A stretch of DNA of 47,292 nucleotides from assembly GCA_019310485.1 (NCBI GenBank), contig JAFDEF010000030.1, positions 1 through 47,292 on the forward strand. The letters run 5' to 3'. The notes beneath the pieces were generated by a model that saw nothing but the letters and a program-made list of their open reading frames with translations, was not told where the DNA came from and ran no database searches. This document shows positions 15,175-22,881 of this stretch, piece after piece (positions within the stretch are counted from its first letter, which is position 1; every line of letters begins with the position of its first letter). This stretch comes from Deltaproteobacteria bacterium. Lineage in GTDB: Bacteria; Desulfobacterota; DSM-4660; Desulfatiglandales; HGW-15. The position numbers and the translations under genes are program-made.

Positions 15175-16032
15175 ATGGCAGTAAGAAGCGCTGATTTTGC
15201 TGGAAGCTGGTATCCTAGGACAGATTCGGAATGCCGGCGGATGATCGAGGAATTTGCAAGGGCTGCCGCTCCTTGTCCTTCTCCTGGAAAAGCAAAGTTT
15301 GGCGGCATTGTACCCCACGCTGGGTGGGTCTTTTCAGGTAAGGTCGCCTTTAATGTGATAATCTGCCTCAAGAGCGGAGTTCTACCGGATACGATTGTGA
15401 TCTTTGGGCGTCATCTTCATCCCGGAAGCCGCAATTATATATTCAAACAAGGTTCATGGGAAACCCCCTTGGGAAACCTGGAAATTGATAATGAACTGGG
15501 GGATAGGCTCGTCTCAGAGTTTTCCTTTGTTGTTGAAACTTCTACCAGCTATGAACAGGACAACACAATAGAATTGCAACTGCCATTTATCAAGCACGTG
15601 TTCCCGCGTGTCAAAATACTGCCCATAGGTGTTCCCCCATCCAGGGGATCGCTTCAAATCGGCGAAAGAGTAGCGGAGATTGGGCAGGCTATGGGACGAC
15701 AACTCGCGGTTATAGGCTCGACTGACCTGACCCACTATGGTTACAATTATGGTTTTACGCCAAAAGGCGTGGGTAAGGAGGCAGTTGATTGGGTCAAAAA
15801 TGAAAATGATAAAAGAGTGGTTGATCTGATGGTAAACATGGATGCAGAAGGAGTTATAAACGAGGCTTCCAGGAATTTCAACGCATGCTGTTCTGGTGCT
15901 GCTGCCTCGGCCATAGCTGCAGCCAAAAGGCTAGGGGCAAAGAGAGGCGAAAAAATCATCTATACCACGAGCTATGATGTCAGACCTGACAGTAGCTTTG
16001 TTGGTTATGTGGGAATCGTTTTTCCCTCATAA
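15175..16032 (+). CDS. amrB: MEMO-family protein (AmmeMemoRadiSam system protein B)
   Basis: A 285-residue MEMO-like protein related to extradiol dioxygenases. Recognisable blocks are FAGSWYP at the start, GIVPHAGWVFSG (about 43-54), ENSI-like EQDNTIELQLPF (about 121-133), GSTDLTHYG (about 180-188) and the end SYDVRPDSSFVGYVG. The conserved His of PHAGW and of THYG are present. In many genomes it accompanies an AMMECR1 protein and a radical SAM protein; neither is adjacent here, though a different radical SAM gene lies at 37520. AAGGAGGAAG stands just before the ATG. Function unproven; a redox or radical-modification role is suspected for the system. Confidence 0.85.
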   Translation: MAVRSADFAGSWYPRTDSECRRMIEEFARAAAPCPSPGKAKFGGIVPHAGWVFSGKVAFNVIICLKSGVLPDTIVIFGRHLHPGSRNYIFKQGSWETPLGNLEIDNELGDRLVSEFSFVVETSTSYEQDNTIELQLPFIKHVFPRVKILPIGVPPSRGSLQIGERVAEIGQAMGRQLAVIGSTDLTHYGYNYGFTPKGVGKEAVDWVKNENDKRVVDLMVNMDAEGVINEASRNFNACCSGAAASAIAAAKRLGAKRGEKIIYTTSYDVRPDSSFVGYVGIVFPS

Positions 16033-16070
16033 TTTTCTATATTGCTGTACCAAGATTAATTGGAAAGAGA

Positions 16071-16811
16071 ATGGAAAAGAGCAGAATAAAACTTGATTTC
16101 CTTGTTCATGATCTTAAGGTGCCTTTAGCAGTGATTGAAGCGGGCATTCAAGCCTTGCTTCAAAGAAGAGACAAGTACGGACCTCTTACAGAAAAGCAGG
16201 TTAAGGTGCTTGAAAGGGCATTGAGGAATACGATTATTACCAAAACACTCGTCAATGATGCACTGGAGCTGGGCCGATCAAGTGAAGGCGTTATCTACAA
16301 GACGCCGTTCAAGCTTGCCTCGATCGTGCAGGACACTTTTCTGGAAATCTTTGACCTGAGAGACCAGGAAACGGCGGAGAGAATCAGAGAATGCAATTCC
16401 TTGCAGGCGCTCAAGCAGGTCCTTTCAGAAAGAGGGGTTTTTCTTGCAGTAGAAGAACAGTTGTGGAATGAAAGTTTTTTGCAGGATGAGAGGAAGGTGA
16501 AGCAAATTCTCAGAAATCTGTTAAGTAATGCACTCAAATATCGAAAGAAAAGAGTTGATATCAAGATAGAGCGCGGGGAGAAGGAGCTGAACATTTTTAT
16601 CAAGGATGACGGGGAAGGCATCCCGAGCAGGTATCACAAGAAGATATTTGAATGTTACTTCCAGATGGATATGGAGGAAAATCACTGCGTACGCGGGCAT
16701 GGAGTAGGCCTGGCTGGCGTGCTTGTGTTACTCGAGGACATGGGTGGAGAGATGTCTCTCCAAAGTGATGAGGGCAAAGGAGCAACCTTCTCAGTGAAAA
16801 TTCCCGTCTAA
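16071..16811 (+). CDS. Soluble sensor-less histidine kinase
   Basis: A 246-residue kinase consisting only of the phosphoacceptor and ATPase domains. The H-box is DFLVHDLKVPLAVIE with H13, at the very N-terminus, so no sensor or membrane segment exists. The N-box is NLLSNALKYRKK, the G1 box DDGEGIPS and the G2 box GHGVGLAG. It must receive its signal from a partner protein. It lies 38 bases after the MEMO-family gene and is probably in the same transcript. No response regulator is adjacent; the orphan receiver gene at 41232-41720 is one possible partner, without direct support. Confidence 0.85.
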   Translation: MEKSRIKLDFLVHDLKVPLAVIEAGIQALLQRRDKYGPLTEKQVKVLERALRNTIITKTLVNDALELGRSSEGVIYKTPFKLASIVQDTFLEIFDLRDQETAERIRECNSLQALKQVLSERGVFLAVEEQLWNESFLQDERKVKQILRNLLSNALKYRKKRVDIKIERGEKELNIFIKDDGEGIPSRYHKKIFECYFQMDMEENHCVRGHGVGLAGVLVLLEDMGGEMSLQSDEGKGATFSVKIPV

Positions 16812-17201
16812 TATCTGTACGACTTTATTTATGATTAGGCTGCCTCAGGCTTATTTCGCTAATTGGCGCTCTGTTGGGGACATGAAACAGATCTCTTCCT
16901 CGTATCTCAGTAGGGTTATTTGTCGGCGACCAAAGCGTAAAGGGCCTTGCCTGAAGACCAGGATGAAATCTTTTGAGATTTGCCCTTTAGCTAAAGCCCA
17001 AAAATCCAGCTAAACAAAAGGGCGCAGCGCCAAATTACGGCATTAAAACTGCTTGTTCAAAGGTTCAGGGTGGCTTTTGATCATTTCCGGATTGTGTTAT
17101 ACAGACATGTGATGAACAGTAGGACCGGGCGACTGCAGAAGGTGGCAAAAGGTCGGCCTGGCAGTGTTGTTGTATTATGAAGAAAAAGGCGGAGGCATGC
17201 C
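16812..17201. other. 390-base intergenic region with weak sigma-54-like site
   Basis: No gene is seen. GCCCTTTAGCTAAAGCCC (16981-16998) is an imperfect palindrome. At 17159-17175, TGGCAG-TGTTG-TTGTAT resembles a sigma-54 promoter but has GT in place of the invariant GC at -12; it would drive the small His-rich gene at 17202. Confidence in the promoter is low. Confidence 0.35.
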
Positions 17202-17402
17202 ATGGAGTTTGCTGAAAAAGCAAGGCTTAGACTTGAGCACTGGATTACCCACAACGACCATCACCTGGAGGAATACGAGATGTTTGCCGACCAGCTGGAG
17301 GAGGCTGGTAGGATTGAAAGCGCTAGGCATGTAAGAGAAATGATAGAGCTTACGGCAAAGAGCACCGAATCTCTGAGAAGAGCCTTAAAAGCGCTTGCAT
17401 AA
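17202..17402 (+). CDS. Small His-rich helical protein next to CooT
   Basis: A 66-residue, probably all-helical protein. The first helix carries H13, H17, H20 and H21 in LEHWITHNDHHLEEY, a spacing that puts the histidines on one or two faces and could bind a metal ion. The rest is a charged amphipathic helix pair. GGAGG lies six bases before the ATG. It is followed, 166 bases later, by a CooT-type nickel protein; small proteins with this H..H..HH..EY pattern next to nickel genes are familiar, so a nickel-handling role is a reasonable inference. No enzyme activity can be predicted. Confidence 0.65.
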   Translation: MEFAEKARLRLEHWITHNDHHLEEYEMFADQLEEAGRIESARHVREMIELTAKSTESLRRALKALA

Positions 17403-17568
17403 AGCAAAGCGACCAGTATGTGATGTGGGGGGATTTTCTCTGGGCATTACGTAATACTATAAATAAAACATATATTTATTTCAATATACAATAACAATAG
17501 CCTATTAAATGAGGTAATCTTTTCTCTGATTTTGCCTCGGTTGGGTTCTGAAAAATGGAGGATTTGCA

Positions 17569-17760
17569 ATGTGTGAGGCGCACGCTTTTATTGTCAAAGA
17601 CGGGGAGGAAAAAAAGCTTCTTGAAAGTGTTGACGAGTTACAAGTGGAGGGCGACCAAATTCGAATGGTTAATATCTTCGGGGAGCAGAAAATTTTGAAA
17701 GCTAGGATCAAAAGTTATAATAGTACTGAGAGAAAAATTGTTCTTGAAGCTGTAAAATAG
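17569..17760 (+). CDS. cooT: CooT-family nickel-binding protein
   Basis: A 63-residue beta-rich protein beginning MCEAHAF, with VNIFGEQKILKARIK in the second half, both typical of CooT. In the characterised CooT of Rhodospirillum rubrum, Cys2 is needed to bind nickel, and it is present here. The family is linked to nickel delivery for CO dehydrogenase, although no CO dehydrogenase gene is in this window. GGAGG precedes the ATG. The upstream gap is AT-rich and holds AAATAAA/TTTATTT arms (about 17463-17483), a possible operator. The sirtuin gene follows 62 bases later. Confidence 0.8.
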   Translation: MCEAHAFIVKDGEEKKLLESVDELQVEGDQIRMVNIFGEQKILKARIKSYNSTERKIVLEAVK

Positions 17761-17822
17761 ACTTGCAGAATCAGTGCGCTGGGAGTGAAGGGGTGTTGGC
17801 TCAAGGTAGGGGAGAGGAGACA

Positions 17823-18581
17823 ATGAAAGAACTTATTGCTGAAGCCGCTGAGGTCATCCATCAATCAAAAATGACCCTTGCGCTAACAGGCGCAGGCATT
17901 TCGGTGGAGTCGGGAATCCCTGATTTTCGAAGTGCTGGGGGTCTTTGGTCAAAATACGATCCTGAGGAATATGCCACGATTGGAGCCTTCCGAGAGAAGC
18001 CTGAGAAGGTTTGGCAAATGCTAAGAGACATGGATGAGATTGTTTCGAATGCCAAGCCGAACAAGGCTCACATTGGCTTGGGAGAGCTTGAAAGCATGGG
18101 GCTTCTGCAATGCATCATCACCCAAAATGTCGATAACCTTCACCAGGCTGGCGGAGCCAGAAACGTTATAGAATATCACGGCAACTCAAGCACTCTGTCC
18201 TGCCTGCAGTGCGGCAGAAAATATAGTGCAAAAGACAAACAGGGTGAGTTTCCTCCAAGATGCGAATGTAACGCCATACTTAAGCCGGATGTCGTATTCT
18301 TTGGCGAGGCAATTCCAGGAGACGCACTGAACCGCTCTTTTATGCTCGCCTCTACAGCTCAGGCCCTGATGGTTGTAGGGACCTCCGCCGTCGTGTCCCC
18401 GGCAAATACAATCCCTGGCATAGCAAAGAGAAACGGAGCAAAGATAATAGAAATAAACAAGGAAGAAACCCACCTTACGCACAGCATAACGGATATTTTT
18501 ATCCAGGGCGGGGCAGGTGAAATTATTTCAGCACTGGTTGCTGAAGTAAAAAGACGCCTGGGCTCCTGTGGAAATGGGTAG
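17823..18581 (+). CDS. Sir2-family NAD-dependent protein deacylase (first)
   Basis: A 252-residue sirtuin. The NAD-binding motif GAGISVESGIPDFRS lies near residues 22-36, TQNVDNLHQAGG near 101-112, and the catalytic His is in EYHGN. The zinc site is CLQC followed by CEC, with an unusually short C-x-C second pair. FFGE and VVGTSAVVSPAN complete the fold. It should remove acyl groups from lysines using NAD. ATG 17823 is chosen because GGAGAGGAG stands directly before it; an in-frame TTG 20 codons upstream has no such site. It converges on the PAC2 gene with three bases between stops. A second, different sirtuin is at 44471-45244. Confidence 0.9.
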   Translation: MKELIAEAAEVIHQSKMTLALTGAGISVESGIPDFRSAGGLWSKYDPEEYATIGAFREKPEKVWQMLRDMDEIVSNAKPNKAHIGLGELESMGLLQCIITQNVDNLHQAGGARNVIEYHGNSSTLSCLQCGRKYSAKDKQGEFPPRCECNAILKPDVVFFGEAIPGDALNRSFMLASTAQALMVVGTSAVVSPANTIPGIAKRNGAKIIEINKEETHLTHSITDIFIQGGAGEIISALVAEVKRRLGSCGNG

Positions 18582-18583
18582 GG

Positions 18584-19489
18584 TTATTTGGAGTTCAAGA
18601 AATCTTCTAGATGAATGACCTTTTCGTGTTTCTTGGCTGCCTCCCAGGATCCTTTGATTTTGGCTTTCCTGAGATCATTGATCATTTTTTGAAGTTCGGG
18701 ATTCTTTTCAATAATCCCTTGAATCTGCCGGCTCAACTCCTTCCAGGTGTTGTCGAGTTGTGAGGTATCCAACTCAAAACCACCCCAGGATGCTAGAAGA
18801 GATCCAAGATGGGAAAGTAGGCCGAAGTGCGTTGTTCCTTGAAGGTAGTAAGGGCAGTGTGCCCACAAACTAATAGAGTCGAAGCCCCGCTTCTGGGCTT
18901 CGTGGTGAAGCAGCGAGTGGATGGCGCTTGGTCCTTTGTAATTCACTGCGATTGTTTTTTCCTTTTGCAGGGTGCGGAGCAACTCTTCACTGGAAGCTAT
19001 GGCTGAAATGACCGAATCGGTATGGAGCACATTATCATACATACTGCCCAGGCTTATTATGGTCTTCACTTTCATCTTCTGGCACAGGGTGAGAATGGCA
19101 TCCGCAAAGCCGTACCAGCGCAGGTTTGGTTCCATGGCTTTTAGGATAACTATATCCCTGCCAACGGTTGTGCGCTGAGTTGCGAAAAAAACTCCTCCCG
19201 GTGGGGTAATGTTTTTCAGCACACCGCCTTCGATTTCCACCACCGGCCTGTTTTCATCAAACCGGTAGAAAAGATCTGCATTCAGCAGAGCAAAGGTTCG
19301 GGCTTCGAGTTTTCGAATCAAGTAATCAGCCATGCCTCCGGATATGTCAAGCGCATTTCCCCACCCCTCAAAGCCAGCAATAAAGAGAGCATTTTCCATC
19401 TCCGGCATGTATTCGAATTTAACGCTTTCCTGGAACATACTCAAACTTTTGCATTGCAAATGATGGATGTCAAGTTCAACCTTTCGCAT
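18584..19489 (-). CDS. PAC2-family protein
   Basis: About 301 residues with the PAC2 (proteasome assembly chaperone 2) family features: an early FIAGFEGWGNA block, a central YGFADAILTLC followed by KTIISLGSMYDNVLH, and SLWAHCPYYLQGTTHFG. Such ATP-grasp-neighbour PAC2 proteins occur in archaea, actinobacteria and some deltaproteobacteria; their bacterial role is unclear. The C-terminal 60 residues are a charged helix (ELQKMINDLRKAKIK). ATG 19489 is preferred over TTG 19501, but neither has a clear ribosome site. No proteasome gene is in the window, so an assembly function is doubtful. Confidence 0.75.
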   Translation of the reverse strand: MRKVELDIHHLQCKSLSMFQESVKFEYMPEMENALFIAGFEGWGNALDISGGMADYLIRKLEARTFALLNADLFYRFDENRPVVEIEGGVLKNITPPGGVFFATQRTTVGRDIVILKAMEPNLRWYGFADAILTLCQKMKVKTIISLGSMYDNVLHTDSVISAIASSEELLRTLQKEKTIAVNYKGPSAIHSLLHHEAQKRGFDSISLWAHCPYYLQGTTHFGLLSHLGSLLASWGGFELDTSQLDNTWKELSRQIQGIIEKNPELQKMINDLRKAKIKGSWEAAKKHEKVIHLEDFLNSK

Positions 19490-19501
19490 TTTTGTTGACA
19501 A

Positions 19502-19812
19502 ACCAAAAAAAACGCCTAAATTTGCTTTTTTAAAGTATAATAGTAAGTACCCAAGTGGGATAGAGCGAAGGTTTAGTCGCAGGTCTCGTGGCGGGTTGAT
19601 GGCTGAAGGAAAACAGAAAACAGTGTGGAATTATCTGATCGCGAGTGTTTTCATGCAGGGAGGTCCAAGATCTTCCTGCATTTAAGTTGGCGGGAAGCGA
19701 AGCAGGCCTTGCTGATTGATTCAAACACTTACCTTCGGTCTTAAACCCAAACACCTGGGCAGTTATATATATTCTAGTCTCCCTTTGTGGAGCGAGTAAC
19801 GGGGGCAGGGCA
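19502..19812. other. Intergenic region between PAC2 gene and unknown gene
   Basis: The first part is AT-rich and contains TATAAT (19539-19544) on the plus strand and TATTAT/TATACT on the minus strand, so it may hold divergent promoters; no -35 of good quality is placed. A short CCCA...TGGG hairpin lies near 19746-19760. No gene is seen. Confidence 0.35.
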
Positions 19813-21177
19813 TTGTCTATTGAGATAGGGAAAGCAGTGCTTGAACATGCTTGCAAAGAAATGATTGAAACCATTCTGTGGTGTCTTCCCAATGCCTCAA
19901 AGGGCACTATTTATCGGATCGGAAGGCCACCGGAACTTATCGCGGAAAGGATTACCTCCGGTATCATTGACCGCAAAAGAGGAGAGATATCGTGGGGACT
20001 ACCTGAAAAATCCGAGTACAATCCACCAGGCAAGCCGTGGGTCGAATATCGGGATGAGCCTGGGCGGCCGCTCGAAGCCATGGCATGGTGTGTGGAAAAA
20101 CAGAAAAGCTGGACTTCAGAGAATCCCAGGACCGATATTAGAAGCGTGAGACTCCAGGTGGAGGGAGTCATAGAGGACTTCCACCATATGGAACCTGTAC
20201 TGGTTCGGAAGTCAGATCTTCGTTTCAATATGTACTCATCTCCTGAGTATCCGAGGGATTTTCAGGGCAAACCTATATGGAAAGGGCATGAGTTTATCGT
20301 CGTCGCGGTTATAAAGATCCATTTCCACCCTCACACTATTCGCATCGGCAGTCCCGAGACAGTTATCATCAAGAAGCTTTCCAGGTCCCTGGGCACTCAA
20401 CTCCTCTCCTACCAGTTGCAGCAGGACTCCTTGAAAGCAATGCAGCAACTGGCTCAGGATCGGCTGAATGCGTGTAATATCCTGGCGGACTCGCTTCGCA
20501 ATGCTATAACGAAGTCAGGCCTGATTTTCTCTCTTATCAAGCAGGAAGTAGGGCACCTGCGTGAGCGGTGGGAAGCGCTTCTGCTTGAGGAGCTAAGGAA
20601 GGAAAACCCCCGGACAAAAGCCGTCAGGACCCTAAACCAAATGCTCTCAGCATTGCCCGGAGTTGATGATTCGCTTCGAAAAGATTTGGCCGCTGTTCAC
20701 GGCCGGTTTCTTGAGCTCAACTTGCCTCCACAAAAAGGAGAGAACTGGATCACAATGCAGATACAGACACGCTGGGAAAACCTTTTTGAAAGATCTTCCG
20801 TGAGCGAAAAAGAAAAACAAGAGGCGCTGAGGGCAATTGAAGCACTGAAAAAATCCCTTAACTTCGGTCAGGACCCCGAAATCATCAACAAGATCAACAG
20901 GATCCCCAGTGAATTGAAAAATGAATGTGTGAGGTTGATATACAAGGATATGAGCCGGTTCCAACCCGCACATCTTGATGAGATAGTAAGACTCCTAGAA
21001 AATCCGGCTTTGAGTATACCCTACCGTGAGAAATCGAAAAAAACGCTCGTGGAGCTTAAGGCCCTTGCCGAAAATATGAGCCTTCTGGAGCGAAACACGA
21101 ATTTTTTGTTGAATCAGGTTTTAAATGGGGTTGATAATAAGATAGTAACAATCTCAGGGAAAAATAGGACAAAGTAG
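19813..21177 (+). CDS. Conserved-looking protein of unknown function, 454 residues
   Basis: I do not recognise the family. The N-terminal 190 residues look globular with mixed strands (ETILWCLPNASKGTIYRIG, VRLQVEGVIEDFHHMEPVL, EFIVVAVIKIHFHPHTIRIG). The segment around 205-300 is strongly helical and Gln/Arg-rich (LAQDRLNACNILADSLRNA), resembling the dimer helices of kinases or scaffold proteins, followed by more helices to the end. There is no signal peptide, membrane segment or recognisable catalytic motif. The start is a TTG after GGGGGCAGGG. It is a single gene upstream of tRNA-Arg. Its codon use resembles the neighbours. Confidence 0.6.
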   Translation: MSIEIGKAVLEHACKEMIETILWCLPNASKGTIYRIGRPPELIAERITSGIIDRKRGEISWGLPEKSEYNPPGKPWVEYRDEPGRPLEAMAWCVEKQKSWTSENPRTDIRSVRLQVEGVIEDFHHMEPVLVRKSDLRFNMYSSPEYPRDFQGKPIWKGHEFIVVAVIKIHFHPHTIRIGSPETVIIKKLSRSLGTQLLSYQLQQDSLKAMQQLAQDRLNACNILADSLRNAITKSGLIFSLIKQEVGHLRERWEALLLEELRKENPRTKAVRTLNQMLSALPGVDDSLRKDLAAVHGRFLELNLPPQKGENWITMQIQTRWENLFERSSVSEKEKQEALRAIEALKKSLNFGQDPEIINKINRIPSELKNECVRLIYKDMSRFQPAHLDEIVRLLENPALSIPYREKSKKTLVELKALAENMSLLERNTNFLLNQVLNGVDNKIVTISGKNRTK

Positions 21178-21193
21178 TCTGGAACAAAAGCCT

Positions 21194-21270
21194 GCGCCTG
21201 TAGCTCAGCTGGATAGAGCAGCGGACTTCTAATCCGCAGGCCCGGGGTTCGAATCCCTGCAGGCGCGCCA
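21194..21270 (+). tRNA. tRNA-Arg (anticodon TCT)
   Basis: A 77-base cloverleaf: acceptor GCGCCTG pairs with CAGGCGC, D-arm TAGCTCAGCTGGATAGAGCA, anticodon stem GCGGA/TCCGC with loop CTTCTAA (anticodon TCT), T-arm GGGGTTCGAATCCC, and an encoded CCA end. It decodes AGA/AGG. Confidence 0.95.
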
Positions 21271-21282
21271 TTTTGAATGAAG

Positions 21283-22560
21283 CTAGCCAGCCCTGAAATG
21301 CCCCTTGGGTACTACCGTAATTCCTCTTTTGGTAACAGTGAACCTCCTTTGATCTTCTAAAGGCTCATATCCGATTCTTGTGTGGGACGGAATGACGTTG
21401 TCCTTGTCAATAATGCACTTTTTTATCTGACAATGACGCCCCACTACAACTCCGGGCAGCAAAACGGATTCTTCAACAGTGGCCCAGCTCCTGACAATAA
21501 CGTTATAAGAAAGCACCGAGTTCCGGACTATCCCGCTTACGATGCACCCGGGAGCCACCAGGGAGTCCAGAGCCTTTCCGACCCTGAACCCCTCCTTTCT
21601 TTCAGTACTGAATACAAACTTTGCGGGTGGTGCCGAGAGGAAGCAGGTATGGATAGACCACCTCCGGCCATAGAGGTTAAAATGGGGATCCACTCCCGTC
21701 AAATCCATATTGGCATTCCAGTAGGCATCCAATGTCCCTACGTCACGCCAATAAGAGGAATCTCTGGTCCTTTCCTCATATTTCAACTGGCGTTCACCAT
21801 TTTCAAGTGTGACATAGACTTCATCTTCGATTCTGTTGAACTTTCGGTAAGGATACGCGAAGACACGATAATTATTCAGTAAGCTCGGGATAATATCTCT
21901 GCCGAAATCATCTCCCTTCATTGTGTTCAGGATTTCAAGCAGGACCTCTGTTTTGAATAGATAGATGCCCATGGAGGCAAGAATGTGGGTTGAATCTCCC
22001 GGTACAGTTTTGACATCTCTTTGAGGCTTTTCCTGGAAGCCTGTTATTCGATAATCGCTGTCAACGCCGGCCACACCAAATTGTATGGCTTGATCGGTCC
22101 CGACCTCAAGAAGGGAGACCGTCAAATCAGCTTCTTTCTCCACATGGTAATCGAGGAATAGGTTGTAGTCCATTTTATAGATATGATCGCCTGAGAGAAT
22201 AAGTACGAAACTAGGCTGGGTTCTTTCAATAAGATATGTATTTTGCCTCACCGAGTCAGCCGTGCCTCTATACCAATCCAGGCTGACCCTCTGTTGGGGC
22301 GGAACGATTCTAAGGAAATGGCCAAGACGAGCATTGAAAATATTCCAGCCTGCCTCAAGATGTTCAGTTAGAGACTGAGACTTGTACTGGGGCAGCACTA
22401 CGATCTGGTAAAGCCCGGAGTTAATGCAGTTGCTTAACGTAAAATCAATAAGTCGGTAAATTCCGCCAAAGGGTACGGCAGGCTTACTCCGATCGCCTGT
22501 CAAGGGCATTAACCTGGCACCCCGGCCCCCCGCCATGACAAAAGCAATCGTATCTCTCAC
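21283..22560 (-). CDS. glgC: Glucose-1-phosphate adenylyltransferase
   Basis: A 425-residue ADP-glucose pyrophosphorylase, the committed step of glycogen synthesis. The N-terminal nucleotidyl site is MAGGRGARLMPLT (9-21) followed by KPAVPFGG. Also visible are YRGTADSVRQN, LSGDHIYKMDY and YWRDVGTLDAYW, with a C-terminal left-handed beta-helix region (ILPG-type VLLPGVVVG). The GTG start is supported by AGGGGGGAG eight bases upstream. It diverges from the glgA operon across 321 bases, so a shared control region is likely. The enzyme class is normally tuned by glycolytic intermediates such as fructose-1,6-bisphosphate; the regulator here cannot be read from sequence. Confidence 0.95.
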   Translation of the reverse strand: MRDTIAFVMAGGRGARLMPLTGDRSKPAVPFGGIYRLIDFTLSNCINSGLYQIVVLPQYKSQSLTEHLEAGWNIFNARLGHFLRIVPPQQRVSLDWYRGTADSVRQNTYLIERTQPSFVLILSGDHIYKMDYNLFLDYHVEKEADLTVSLLEVGTDQAIQFGVAGVDSDYRITGFQEKPQRDVKTVPGDSTHILASMGIYLFKTEVLLEILNTMKGDDFGRDIIPSLLNNYRVFAYPYRKFNRIEDEVYVTLENGERQLKYEERTRDSSYWRDVGTLDAYWNANMDLTGVDPHFNLYGRRWSIHTCFLSAPPAKFVFSTERKEGFRVGKALDSLVAPGCIVSGIVRNSVLSYNVIVRSWATVEESVLLPGVVVGRHCQIKKCIIDKDNVIPSHTRIGYEPLEDQRRFTVTKRGITVVPKGHFRAG

Positions 22561-22881
22561 TTTTCCGACTCCCCCCTTGCCGATCAGACTGCCTCTCTCG
22601 TTCGTGCCCGCGCTGAAAAAGAGACCGGACCCCCAGGCAGCGGCACCTGTTGATCCGCAGTTTCGTCTTCCACCGAACGCCTGATGATAACCTCTACACT
22701 TTTAAAAATATAGGGGCATTGTTTCAACGGGTCAAGAGAAGTTCCCTTTAGTTGCCAAGATTTTTCCGGTCTGCTATCTTGAAGTACTTTTGCTCGAAAC
22801 AAGTCCTTTGTTGTTGAACAGAGTCCATCAATCATAAAAGAGAGGAAAAAGGAGTTAACCTCAAATAGAAGTTGCAACAAA
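22561..22881. promoter_or_regulatory. Divergent glgC/glgA control region
   Basis: This 321-base gap separates the divergent starts of glgC and glgA and must contain both promoters. On the plus strand TTGTTG (about 22814) and CATAAA (about 22836) with a 16-base spacer is a weak sigma-70 candidate for glgA. No sigma-54 site or clear operator was found. Confidence 0.35.
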
